Shown here: piece after piece, positions 1-7,355 of the stretch
Position numbering within the stretch: position 1 is the stretch's first letter
Layout: every line of letters begins with the position of its first letter
Assembly: GCA_947497755.1 (NCBI GenBank)
Contig: CANMHT010000005.1
Coordinates: forward strand, 62,001-126,000
Reading direction: 5' to 3'
Source of the DNA: an uncultured Polaribacter sp.
GTDB lineage: Bacteria; Bacteroidota; Bacteroidia; Flavobacteriales; Flavobacteriaceae
Length of the DNA: 64,000 nt
Translations under genes and position numbers: made by a program
Notes under the pieces: model-generated
Seen by the model: the letters and a program-made list of their open reading frames with translations, nothing else
What the model was told of the DNA's origin: nothing
Database searches by the model: none

Positions 1-702
1 TTGGTAAAAAATCAGATTATTGAAGTATTTAACCGTATTGGTTTTACCGTTTCTGAAGGACCAGAAATTGAAGATGATTGGCACAATTTTACTGCATTAA
101 ACTTACCAGAATATCACCCAGCAAGAGATATGCAGGATACTTTTTTTATTGAAAAGAACCCTGATACTTTGTTAAGAACTCATACCTCTTCTGTACAGGT
201 ACGTTATATGGAAAACAATACACCTCCAATTAGAACAATTTCTCCTGGTCGTGTATTCCGTAACGAAGATATTTCTGCTAGAGCACATTGTATTTTCCAT
301 CAGGTAGAAGGTTTATATATTGATACTGATGTTTCTTTTGCCGATTTAAAGCAAACGCTATTGTATTTTACCAAAGAGATGTTTGGTAAATCTAAAATAC
401 GTTTACGCCCTTCTTATTTCCCTTTTACTGAACCAAGTGCAGAAGTAGATATTTATTGGGGATTAGAAACCGAAACTGACTATAGAATTACCAAAGGAAC
501 AGGTTGGTTAGAAATTATGGGATGTGGAATGGTAGATCCAAACGTATTAAAAAATGCCAATATTGATCCAACTAAATATTCTGGGTATGCATTCGGAATG
601 GGAATTGAGCGTATTGCCATGTTGTTATATCAGATTCCAGATATTAGAATGTTTTACGAAAATGACAAACGTTTCTTAGAGCAGTTTAAATCGGTTATTT
701 AG
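1..702 (+). CDS. pheS: Phenylalanine-tRNA ligase alpha subunit, C-terminal part (5' end outside window)
   Basis: This encodes the catalytic half of PheS, which with PheT charges tRNA-Phe in the cytoplasm. The reading frame is open from the first base, and the visible 233 residues start inside the class II synthetase core, so about 100 N-terminal residues (the tRNA-binding coiled coil) should lie left of the window; the TTG at base 1 is not a true start. Class II motif 2 is seen as R84-V-F-R-N-E followed by H-Q-V-E-G, and motif 3 as G199-M-G-I-E-R. The Phe-pocket region with [12 protein letters not shown] is present. The frame ends normally at TAG. Identification is very safe. Confidence 0.97.
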   Translation: MVKNQIIEVFNRIGFTVSEGPEIEDDWHNFTALNLPEYHPARDMQDTFFIEKNPDTLLRTHTSSVQVRYMENNTPPIRTISPGRVFRNEDISARAHCIFHQVEGLYIDTDVSFADLKQTLLYFTKEMFGKSKIRLRPSYFPFTEPSAEVDIYWGLETETDYRITKGTGWLEIMGCGMVDPNVLKNANIDPTKYSGYAFGMGIERIAMLLYQIPDIRMFYENDKRFLEQFKSVI

Positions 703-759
703 TAAAATAGTGAGGTTTTAAAATTCTCTCTTTTCCTTTCTAACTTTATAAACTTATAA

Positions 760-1155
760 ATGAAAAAAGACATTCAAATTCCTGAAGTTACTGATGTAGA
801 AATGGCTGTTGTTTATGAATACAATGATATTTATAAAACAGACGATTGGAATATTTATATCATCAATAAAAAAGACATTGATTTAGAATTGGTTGTGATT
901 GTTTCTCAAGGTTTTAACGAAACTAAAACCACTTCTTTATTGCGTAAAAAAGTTGATGTTTTACCCGCAAATTCGTTTGCAAAAGTAGAGTTTATTCAGC
1001 CAGAATTATTTAAGCTACACAACCGTTTTCAGGTGTCCTTTTTTGCAGAAAACACCTTGTTTGACAAAACATTTGTCTTTGAAAAAGACACCATTAAAGA
1101 AGGTGCTTTACGTATGATTTCTCAGTTAAATAAACGTGGAATTTTAGCAAAATAA
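760..1155 (+). CDS. Conserved small cytoplasmic protein downstream of pheS, function unknown
   Basis: A 131-residue soluble protein without signal peptide or membrane segment. It begins 57 bases after pheS on the same strand and may be read through from it. The sequence alternates charged and beta-like stretches and has no motif I can assign. From memory, proteins like this sit beside pheS in many flavobacteria, which suggests a conserved core role rather than a horizontally acquired one, but no function is known to me. The spacing and the ATG right after an AT-rich stretch make the start plausible. Confidence 0.75.
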   Translation: MKKDIQIPEVTDVEMAVVYEYNDIYKTDDWNIYIINKKDIDLELVVIVSQGFNETKTTSLLRKKVDVLPANSFAKVEFIQPELFKLHNRFQVSFFAENTLFDKTFVFEKDTIKEGALRMISQLNKRGILAK

Positions 1156-1162
1156 GGTAAAT

Positions 1163-1210
1163 CAAGAAAATAAATTCTTGTTTATAAGTGAATAAGTTCT
1201 TGTTTTTTAT
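1163..1210 (+). terminator. Weak hairpin after the pheS-side genes
   Basis: A 6-bp perfect stem (caagaa, 1163-1168, with ttcttg, 1175-1180) is followed by T-rich DNA, and a second ttcttg with a T-run follows at 1197-1210. The stem is short, so this is at best a weak terminator separating the pheS side from the toxin-antitoxin module. Confidence 0.35.
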
Positions 1211-1233
1211 TTATTTTTTATTAGATTTATCAA

Positions 1234-1257
1234 ATATTTCACATATATGTGAAATAT
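1234..1257. promoter_or_regulatory. Perfect 24-bp palindrome, likely autoregulatory operator of the TAC module
   Basis: Two perfect 12-bp half-sites (atatttcacata and its exact reverse complement) meet with no spacer. The palindrome ends five bases before the likely -7 box at 1263-1270 and therefore covers the -33 region of the promoter of the toxin gene. HTH antitoxins of HigA type normally bind such palindromes and repress their own operon. The role is inferred from position; the symmetry is directly visible. Confidence 0.7.
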
Positions 1258-1262
1258 GGTAT

Positions 1263-1270
1263 TATTTTTG
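1263..1270 (+). promoter_or_regulatory. -7 promoter box (TATTTTTG) of the TAC operon
   Basis: TATTTTTG matches the Bacteroidota consensus TAnnTTTG. Transcription would start near 1277, only about eight bases before the ATG at 1285, so the mRNA leader would be very short. Confidence 0.55.
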
Positions 1271-1284
1271 CACAAAATTGACTA

Positions 1285-1785
1285 ATGACGTTTACTCTAG
1301 TTGAATTAGATGACATTTCTGGAAAAGAAGCAACAATATACTCTCTTCTTAACAAAGAAAGTAATAAAACTTTATATGATAAATTTATTGAAGAAAATAA
1401 AGCTTCACATTTAGATGAAATTAAAGATATTACAAGCCGCTTACACACGATAGGAAATATAACTGGGTCAAAGCATAATTTTTTTAAACATAACGAAGGT
1501 AACTTAGGAGATGGAGTTTGTGCATTATACGATGTTAAAAAAAAGAATTTAAGGTTATATTGTATAAGATATGGAAAATCACTCTTAATCATTGGTGGTG
1601 GAGGTGTTAAGCCTAAAAATATAAGAAGTCTTCAAGAAAGTGATAAGCTAAAATCAGAGAATTATATATTAAGAGAGGCTGTTAAAGAGATTACAAAAAA
1701 AATGAAAGAAAAAGAAATTAGAATTGAAACTGACGAAATCGGAGAATATTTCGACGGAAATTTAACTATTGAATTAAATAATTAG
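1285..1785 (+). CDS. HigB/RelE-like toxin of a toxin-antitoxin-chaperone module
   Basis: A 166-residue soluble protein. The middle (about 60-132) has the features of the HigB/RelE-type mRNA interferase fold: an acidic/Gly turn (E71-G-N-L-G-D-G), then beta strands around LRLYCIRYGKSLLIIGGGG (89-107) and a helix with KNIRSLQESDKLKSENYILR-like spacing. This strand-turn-strand pattern with R-L-Y-C/R-Y-G is what I know from Bacteroidota HigB toxins encoded ahead of an HTH antitoxin. Such toxins cleave mRNA on ribosomes. The C-terminal 30 residues (KKMKEKEIRIETDEIGEYF) form an extra tail. It is the first gene of a tight three-gene operon (17-base gap to the next gene). No catalytic residues are claimed; the family call rests on pattern and context. 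Confidence 0.7.
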   Translation: MTFTLVELDDISGKEATIYSLLNKESNKTLYDKFIEENKASHLDEIKDITSRLHTIGNITGSKHNFFKHNEGNLGDGVCALYDVKKKNLRLYCIRYGKSLLIIGGGGVKPKNIRSLQESDKLKSENYILREAVKEITKKMKEKEIRIETDEIGEYFDGNLTIELNN

Positions 1786-1802
1786 AGCTACAACTATCTA
1801 TT

Positions 1803-2219
1803 ATGGCAAGAAAAAAAGCACACAAAAGCAAAATTCTTAAAGAAATTTTAAATTCTACGTCTAGTTTAGAAAAACTAAAAGTTGAAAAAAGAATGTTATT
1901 AGCAATGAAAATTAAACAGGCAATTGTTAATAGTAATATGAGTAATTCTGAATTTGCTTTAAAAACAGGAAAAACTAAATCTACAATCTCTAGATGGCTA
2001 AGTGGTACTCACAATTTCACTATTGATACAATTTCAGAAATTGAAAATGCACTTGGAGTTAAGTTAGACAATATTAAATCTGAAAAGTTTATTCAGCCAA
2101 GATATTCTTTAAATATTAGTATTAATGCTAATAACAAATCAAAAATAAATAATGTTTTAGGAAATCAATTGTTAAATACTGATGTATTTAGCTTTCATCA
2201 AGAAGAAATAAAATGTTAA
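1803..2219 (+). CDS. XRE/HTH antitoxin with C-terminal extension (candidate chaperone-addiction tail)
   Basis: A 138-residue DNA-binding protein. Residues about 30-92 form a Cro/C1-type helix-turn-helix (MSNSEFALKTGKTKSTISRW and a following FTIDTISEIENALGV helix). It follows the HigB-like gene, which is the toxin-first order of HigBA systems, and should both neutralise the toxin and repress the operon at the upstream palindrome. Beyond the HTH is a roughly 45-residue extension containing short hydrophobic patches (PRYSLNISI, LLNTDVFSF). In known TAC systems such an extension (ChAD) makes antitoxin stability depend on the SecB-like chaperone. The last bases overlap the next gene by seven, suggesting translational coupling. 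Confidence 0.75.
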   Translation: MARKKAHKSKILKEILNSTSSLEKLKVEKRMLLAMKIKQAIVNSNMSNSEFALKTGKTKSTISRWLSGTHNFTIDTISEIENALGVKLDNIKSEKFIQPRYSLNISINANNKSKINNVLGNQLLNTDVFSFHQEEIKC

Positions 2220-2656
2220 AGAAAAAAAATCAAAAAGAGCTTTCAATAGAATACTGGCTTAGTGATATAAAAATTTTAAACTTTAAATTATCAGAAGAAG
2301 ATGAAGGAGAAGAAGACGCTAAAAACGTAAATTTAAAAATGAATCTAAGTCTAAATGGAGATTACAACAAGGAAAAAAAGAAAGTCTCTATAACTGTTTT
2401 AGTAATTATACATAAAGATAATGAGGAGGAAACAATTATTGCTGAATTAAAAGTAAGATACATATATAATATCCAAAACTCCGATACTTTAAATGAAAAC
2501 AATGAAATTTTGTTGCCTAAAAATTTATTAGACACTTTTAATAAAGTTTCTATATCAACTACTAGAGGAATATTATTTACTAAGTTTCAAGCTACAAAAA
2601 TTGATGACTTTATTATTCCTTTAATAAATTTTGATTCATTTGAGAAAGGTGAATAA
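2213..2656 (+). CDS. SecB-like chaperone of the TAC module
   Basis: A 147-residue acidic, soluble protein. The C-terminal third (about 115-143: STTRGI, FIIPLINFDSF) follows the diagnostic end of SecB, where an S-x-x-x-x-R-G helix leads to a PVNFDALF-like strand; the middle has three to four beta strands (KVSITVLVIIH, ETIIAELKVRYIYNI) as in the SecB core. SecB binds unfolded proteins as a tetramer. Canonical SecB is mainly proteobacterial, so a lone copy in an HTH antitoxin operon points to a TAC chaperone, as in the mycobacterial HigB-HigA-SecB system. The ATG lies inside the end of the antitoxin gene. An alternative is an unrelated beta protein; fold prediction would settle it. Confidence 0.65.
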   Translation: MLKKKNQKELSIEYWLSDIKILNFKLSEEDEGEEDAKNVNLKMNLSLNGDYNKEKKKVSITVLVIIHKDNEEETIIAELKVRYIYNIQNSDTLNENNEILLPKNLLDTFNKVSISTTRGILFTKFQATKIDDFIIPLINFDSFEKGE

Positions 2657-2677
2657 CTATTATTTTTGAGAATACAA

Positions 2678-4153
2678 TCATCCAACAAATCCGATTACCA
2701 AATACAATAAGGTGGTAACAATACCGCCAATTAAAGCATAAGGTAATTGTGTTTTTACGTGATCTATATGGTCACTTGCAGAAGCCATAGAAGATATAAT
2801 AGATGTATCTGAAATAGGTGAACAATGGTCTCCAAAAATTCCACCTCCTAAAGTTGCCGCTACAATTAAGGTAATATCTGCTCCATGAATATTTGCCATC
2901 GGAATTGAAATTGCCATCATAATAGCAAAGGTTCCCCAAGAGGTTCCGGTAGAAAAAGCAATAAACGAACTAATTACAAATACAATTGCTGGTAAGAGTT
3001 CTGGAGACAACCATTCTTTGGTTGCATTAGCAACATAAACTCCTGTTTCTAATTCTTTACACGCATCTCCAATTGCAAAAGCCAATAACATTAACAAAGC
3101 CAAAGGCATCAGCTCACTAATTCCTTTTAAGGTTAAGTTTACAGCATCTTTAGGTTTCATTATTCCTTGTACAAAATACATAAGCATTGCTACTAATAAA
3201 GAAGTAATTACCGCATATAAAACCGAAGAAGATCCAGAGCCATTTCCTATTGCTTGCGAAGCATGGTCTAAAAATGAAGTTGATGTTTTTACACTGTTCC
3301 AACCTGTATAAATTAAATTAACTGGCATCATAATTACCATTACCAATAAAGGTACAATCATATTATATGCCTTCGCTTTTATTCCTTCTTTTGGAGGAAA
3401 AGAGGTTACTGCATCAGAAACCATAGGTTTCGAACCTTCATTCATTAACAAACCTGTATCCTTTGTTCTTTTTTCAGCTTTTTTCATCGCTCCCCAATCT
3501 TTTTTGGTAAGAATCACTATAAATACAATTGCAATGGCTAACAAAGGATAAAAATTGTATTTAATAGATGAAATCATTACAGAAAAAGGTTTGTCTATTC
3601 CTTGGGTTAATAAGAGTCCCATAATAAAAGCTCCCCAAGCATTAAACGGAATTAAAATTGAAGACGGCGCAGAGCTCGAGTCTGCAATATAGGCTAGTTT
3701 TTCTCTCGGAATTTTTAGCTTATCAAAAACTGGACGATATAAAGTTCCTACTGTTAAAGAACTGATACTTGTTTCTACAAACAATAACAATCCTGTAATG
3801 GTAGCAAGTAATTGCACCATTACTCTACTATAACCTGTCTGTTTTTTTTCTACTTTTTCTATGAGTTTGTTGAGCTTATTAATAAATCCTTCTACTCCTC
3901 TAGAATATTGAATAAAGATTAGCAGTGCACCAACCAACGCACTAAACATTATAGTTCTAGTATTTCCTTCAGATTTAAAAACATTTACCATTCCTTCAAT
4001 CATAGCTAAGGTACCATCTAAAGGGTTCCATCCTTTGATAATTAACCAAGAAAACCAAATACCAAATACCAAAGCAATGTATACTTGCTTTGTTCTTAAC
4101 GCTAAAATAATTGCTACAATTGGTGGAACAACCGACCAAAAACCATAATCCAT
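2678..4153 (-). CDS. nhaC: Na+/H+ antiporter, NhaC family
   Basis: A 491-residue integral inner-membrane protein with about a dozen hydrophobic helices, matching NhaC-family antiporters in length. Recognisable family stretches are SSSAPSSILIPFNAWGAF (around 160-180), the repeated Ser/Thr-rich re-entrant-like stretch FSTGTSWGTFAIMM, and GGGIFGDHCSPISDTSIISSMAS near the C-terminus. It exchanges Na+ for H+ for pH and salt homeostasis, as expected in a marine bacterium. It converges with the TAC operon (22 bases between stops) and stands alone. NhaC relatives also include malate/lactate antiporters (MleN), so the substrate is not certain. Confidence 0.85.
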   Translation of the reverse strand: MDYGFWSVVPPIVAIILALRTKQVYIALVFGIWFSWLIIKGWNPLDGTLAMIEGMVNVFKSEGNTRTIMFSALVGALLIFIQYSRGVEGFINKLNKLIEKVEKKQTGYSRVMVQLLATITGLLLFVETSISSLTVGTLYRPVFDKLKIPREKLAYIADSSSAPSSILIPFNAWGAFIMGLLLTQGIDKPFSVMISSIKYNFYPLLAIAIVFIVILTKKDWGAMKKAEKRTKDTGLLMNEGSKPMVSDAVTSFPPKEGIKAKAYNMIVPLLVMVIMMPVNLIYTGWNSVKTSTSFLDHASQAIGNGSGSSSVLYAVITSLLVAMLMYFVQGIMKPKDAVNLTLKGISELMPLALLMLLAFAIGDACKELETGVYVANATKEWLSPELLPAIVFVISSFIAFSTGTSWGTFAIMMAISIPMANIHGADITLIVAATLGGGIFGDHCSPISDTSIISSMASASDHIDHVKTQLPYALIGGIVTTLLYLVIGFVG

Positions 4154-4291
4154 AAAAGAAAGTTTTTATTTTTTCTAAAGGTACTAATTAAAACAAAAAA
4201 GCAAACTTCTACTCAATTTCTTTCTCAAAAAAAGTTTGTCGAGAAAACAGACAAGTTGAACGATTATTTTTCTTTTTAAGCGCTTACTGCT

Positions 4292-4320
4292 TTTGTTTTG
4301 TTCTCAAATAATTAAATTTG
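4292..4320 (+). promoter_or_regulatory. Promoter of lipoprotein-LytS-LytTR operon
   Basis: TTTG at 4292-4295 and TAAATTTG at 4313-4320 are separated by 17 bases, matching the Bacteroidota -33/-7 arrangement. Transcription would start near 4327. Confidence 0.55.
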
Positions 4321-4390
4321 AATCGCAGGGCAATAGCCTATTGTTGATTTAAAATGTTGATTATCTATGTATAATAAAATTTTAAACATT

Positions 4391-5050
4391 ATGAAAATTA
4401 GAAATGTAATTTTAGGCTTATCTCTTATCTTTTTAACCTCTTGTGTGGTAAAATCGTTACATCCTTTTTATACTCAAGAAACCATTTCATTTGACCATCG
4501 ATTTATTGGAAGTTGGGAAGACAGCAAAAGTGGAAAATGGGAAATCATTCCTTTTGCAGACGAAATGCTCAGAAACACTTCTCTAGAAAAGCTCTCTAAA
4601 GAAGATTTAAAAATTTACAAAGAGTACAAAGAAGGTTATTATATAAAGAGAATAAAAAATGATATGGAGGTTATTTATTTAGCCAATCCATTTAAAATTA
4701 ACAATCAAACCTTTTTAGATTTTTTACCATTGGGACAAGATGGTGGAATTGATGGTTTGTTAGAAGGACATTTAGTTTACGCACATTCTTTGGTAAAATA
4801 CGATGTATTAAAAAATGGTCATATTAGTGTTAAATGGTTAGATGAAGATAAAATAAGTGACCTTTTTAAAGAAAAAAGAATAAAAATTAAGCACGAAACC
4901 ATGGGTGTTGTAGATAAAAAGTATTTGCTTACAGCTAGTTCTGAAGAATTGCAAACATTTATCAAAAAGTACATTACTTCTAATGATGAAGAAAAATGGA
5001 AAACCTCTACAGAATTTATGCTAACCAAACTAGATGGAAAAGTTGAATAG
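4391..5050 (+). CDS. Lipoprotein of unknown function, first gene of a two-component operon
   Basis: The start at 4391 gives MKIRNVILGLSLIFLTSC, a typical lipoprotein signal ending in the lipobox LTSC (Cys18 lipidated); an in-frame ATG at 4367 would add eight unneeded residues. The mature part of about 200 residues resembles periplasmic/outer-membrane beta-sandwich lipoproteins: HRFIGSWEDSKSGKWEI is a lipocalin-like opening (GxW), followed by alternating strands and a Lys-rich C-terminus. Its end overlaps the next gene, a LytS-type kinase, by 17 bases, so it is translated together with a sensor pair and may be its sensed component or target. No known family name can be assigned. Confidence 0.75.
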   Translation: MKIRNVILGLSLIFLTSCVVKSLHPFYTQETISFDHRFIGSWEDSKSGKWEIIPFADEMLRNTSLEKLSKEDLKIYKEYKEGYYIKRIKNDMEVIYLANPFKINNQTFLDFLPLGQDGGIDGLLEGHLVYAHSLVKYDVLKNGHISVKWLDEDKISDLFKEKRIKIKHETMGVVDKKYLLTASSEELQTFIKKYITSNDEEKWKTSTEFMLTKLDGKVE

Positions 5051-6092
5051 TCTTTTTAAGCTGAAAAAAAATAGCCATAACTCACTGTTATTTAATAGTG
5101 TGTTATGGCTTATTGCGTTTTTTTCTTTGCTCTTATTTTTTTCTGGAGGAAAACCAATAAAAATTGATTACTACTATACTTTTGGTTTTAGCCTAACATT
5201 ATTTTTCCCAGTAATTATTTGTTTATATCTACTAATTCCTTCTTTCTTAAAAAAGGAGAAGTATTTATTATTTCTAGGTCTATTCCTTTTCAATTTTATA
5301 GCTTTTGCTAGTATTAATACCTTGTTTTTAAATACAGTTGTAAATGCTGTTTTGCCCGATTTCTATTTTATATCTTACTTAAATGATTTTGAAGTCTATT
5401 TATTATTTTTTGTTTTTATAAGCCTTACTACTTTACTAAAATTGGCAGAAGATTGGGTGTATTTTAATAAAATTGAAAACGAAACATTACGATTAGAAAA
5501 CTTACAAATAGAAACACAGTTATCAGCATTAAAAGCGCAAATCAATCCGCACTTTTTATTCAATTCTTTAAATGTTTTGTATGCCCTAGCTTTACAAAAC
5601 AACCAAAAAACAACCAAGGCAATTGTACAGCTATCAGATATTTTAAGATATGTACTTTACGAGTCTAACAACGAAAAAAACTCTTTAAAAAAAGAAATTC
5701 AATTGCTAAAAAACTATCTCGATTTCCAAAAATTTAGATATGATGATAAAACAAATGTAAGTCTTCATATTGATGTGGATGATGAACAATTTTCTATTTA
5801 TCCGATGCTTTTATTACCTCTGGTAGAGAATAGCTTTAAACACGGTGTTAAAGGAGATATTGACAATACTTTTATTACAATAAAGATTTCTAAAACAGCT
5901 TCTGAGTTTCATTTTTTAATAGAAAACAACCTTGCAAAAGAGTCTAAAAATACCACAGAAAAATACAGTGGTTTGGGCTTAAAAAACATAGCACAAAATT
6001 TAGCGCTTATTTATCCAAATAAGCATGAGTTTTTTTATAAAGAAACAGCAAACAGCTTTCTTGTTTCATTAAAAATCAATCTTTTAACTTAA
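5034..6092 (+). CDS. LytS/YehU-family sensor histidine kinase
   Basis: A 352-residue membrane kinase. The first 140 residues carry four hydrophobic helices with little periplasmic loop, so it probably senses within or near the membrane. A short coiled linker leads to the His_kinase domain with QINPHFLFNSLN, phospho-acceptor His173, and the ATP-binding N box VENSFKHG (Asn266). This family phosphorylates LytTR response regulators such as the one encoded ten bases downstream. The start codon is inside the preceding lipoprotein gene, showing translational coupling of all three genes. Confidence 0.92.
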   Translation: MEKLNSLFKLKKNSHNSLLFNSVLWLIAFFSLLLFFSGGKPIKIDYYYTFGFSLTLFFPVIICLYLLIPSFLKKEKYLLFLGLFLFNFIAFASINTLFLNTVVNAVLPDFYFISYLNDFEVYLLFFVFISLTTLLKLAEDWVYFNKIENETLRLENLQIETQLSALKAQINPHFLFNSLNVLYALALQNNQKTTKAIVQLSDILRYVLYESNNEKNSLKKEIQLLKNYLDFQKFRYDDKTNVSLHIDVDDEQFSIYPMLLLPLVENSFKHGVKGDIDNTFITIKISKTASEFHFLIENNLAKESKNTTEKYSGLGLKNIAQNLALIYPNKHEFFYKETANSFLVSLKINLLT

Positions 6093-6102
6093 ATATATTG
6101 AT

Positions 6103-6798
6103 GTGAAAATTAACTGTTTAATTATTGATGATGAACCATCTTCTCAAATTGTCTTAAAAACCTTTATTGATAGAATCGATTTTTTGTCACTTTCTAATGT
6201 TTGTAACAATGCAATTGAAGCGCTTTCTATATTAAATACGGATGCTTCTATTGATCTTTTGTTCTTAGATATCAATATGCCTAAAATTTCTGGTTTAGAA
6301 TTTTATAAATCACTTAAAAATCCACCTTTGGTTATTTTTACAACAGCTTATCCACAATATGCAGTTGATGGTTTTGAAGTTAATGCTATTGATTATCTAT
6401 TAAAACCTTTTTCTTTTGATCGATTTCTTTCAGGAGTAAATAAAGTACAAGAAGTTTTAAAACAAACAAACATCGCTCAAAAAACCGATGATTTTATCTT
6501 TATCAAAGCAGATAAAAAATTACATAAAATAAATACTTCACATATTAGATATATTGAAGCTTTTGGTGATTATGTTAAAATACATACCTCAGAAAAGTTT
6601 CTTTTAACAAACAATCGATTTAAAAATATTCTACATTTGTTAGACGAAGCGACTTTTATTCAAGTTCATAAATCATTTGCTGTAAACATACAGTTGGTTT
6701 CTGTTATTGATGGTAATCAATTGTTAATAGAAGACACTAAAATACCAATCGGACTTACTTATAAAACTGCTTTTTTAGAAAAATTTAAAAACACGTAA
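6103..6798 (+). CDS. LytTR-family response regulator
   Basis: A 231-residue transcription regulator. Residues 1-115 form the receiver domain with DDE near the N-terminus (IIDDEPSS), phospho-acceptor Asp56 (LFLDINMP), Thr in FTTAY and Lys in LLKPF. Residues about 130-230 are a LytTR DNA-binding domain (FIKADKKLHKI, YIEAFGDYVKIH, FIQVHKSFAVN). It starts with GTG because the overlapping ATG runs directly into TGA. It is the partner of the upstream kinase. LytTR proteins bind paired direct repeats; its targets are not visible here, though repeats upstream of the cassettes at 15.25 and 23.2 kb are candidates worth testing. Confidence 0.93.
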   Translation: MKINCLIIDDEPSSQIVLKTFIDRIDFLSLSNVCNNAIEALSILNTDASIDLLFLDINMPKISGLEFYKSLKNPPLVIFTTAYPQYAVDGFEVNAIDYLLKPFSFDRFLSGVNKVQEVLKQTNIAQKTDDFIFIKADKKLHKINTSHIRYIEAFGDYVKIHTSEKFLLTNNRFKNILHLLDEATFIQVHKSFAVNIQLVSVIDGNQLLIEDTKIPIGLTYKTAFLEKFKNT

Positions 6799-6809
6799 CT
6801 CAAATTCCT

Positions 6810-7355
6810 ATGGCCAAGTTCTATCCTTCTATAACCAAACGTTTACAAAAATTTATCGAAGCTCAAAAAATATTTTTTGTAGCAACTGCTCCCACAGAAG
6901 GACGTATCAATTTATCGCCTAAGGGAATGGATTCTTTTAGAGTTGTTAGCGAAAACAGAGTATTGTGGTTAAATGTAACAGGAAGCGGAAATGAAACTGC
7001 TGCACATTTAATAGAAAATAATAGAATGACTATTATGTTTTGTGCTTTTGAAGGCGCTCCAAATATTTTACGTTTGTACGGAAGAGCAAAAGAAATTAAG
7101 CCAAATAACCCAAACTGGAAAGAAGTACTTTCTCTATTTCCAGAAACGCCAGGAACAAGACAAATCTATGATATTGAAATAGAAAGTGCACAAACTTCAT
7201 GCGGAATGTCTATTCCATTTTACGAATATCAAGGAGAAAGAACCCAATTAAACGATTGGGCATCAGAAAAAGGTGAAGTTGGAATTAAAGAATACTGGAA
7301 AGAAAAAAATCAAACCAGTATTGATGGATTACCTACTCGTATTTTTGATAATTAA
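6810..7355 (+). CDS. Pyridoxamine 5'-phosphate oxidase family flavoprotein
   Basis: A 181-residue soluble protein with the split beta-barrel pattern of FMN-binding PPOX proteins: FVATAPTEGRINLSPKG near the N-terminus, NRVLWLNVTGSGNETAAHL and NRMTIMFCAFEGAPNILRLYGRAK. Many members bind FMN, F420 or heme; the reaction here is unknown. It follows the response regulator by 11 bases and may share its transcript, but nothing links it functionally to signalling. The next gene is convergent with no spacer. Confidence 0.85.
   Translation: MAKFYPSITKRLQKFIEAQKIFFVATAPTEGRINLSPKGMDSFRVVSENRVLWLNVTGSGNETAAHLIENNRMTIMFCAFEGAPNILRLYGRAKEIKPNNPNWKEVLSLFPETPGTRQIYDIEIESAQTSCGMSIPFYEYQGERTQLNDWASEKGEVGIKEYWKEKNQTSIDGLPTRIFDN

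Noticed and set aside
1239..1592. 117-codon frame on the minus strand across the toxin gene and its operator
   Set aside because: It overlaps the better supported toxin gene and starts inside it; its sequence is low-complexity and has no sensible N-terminus.
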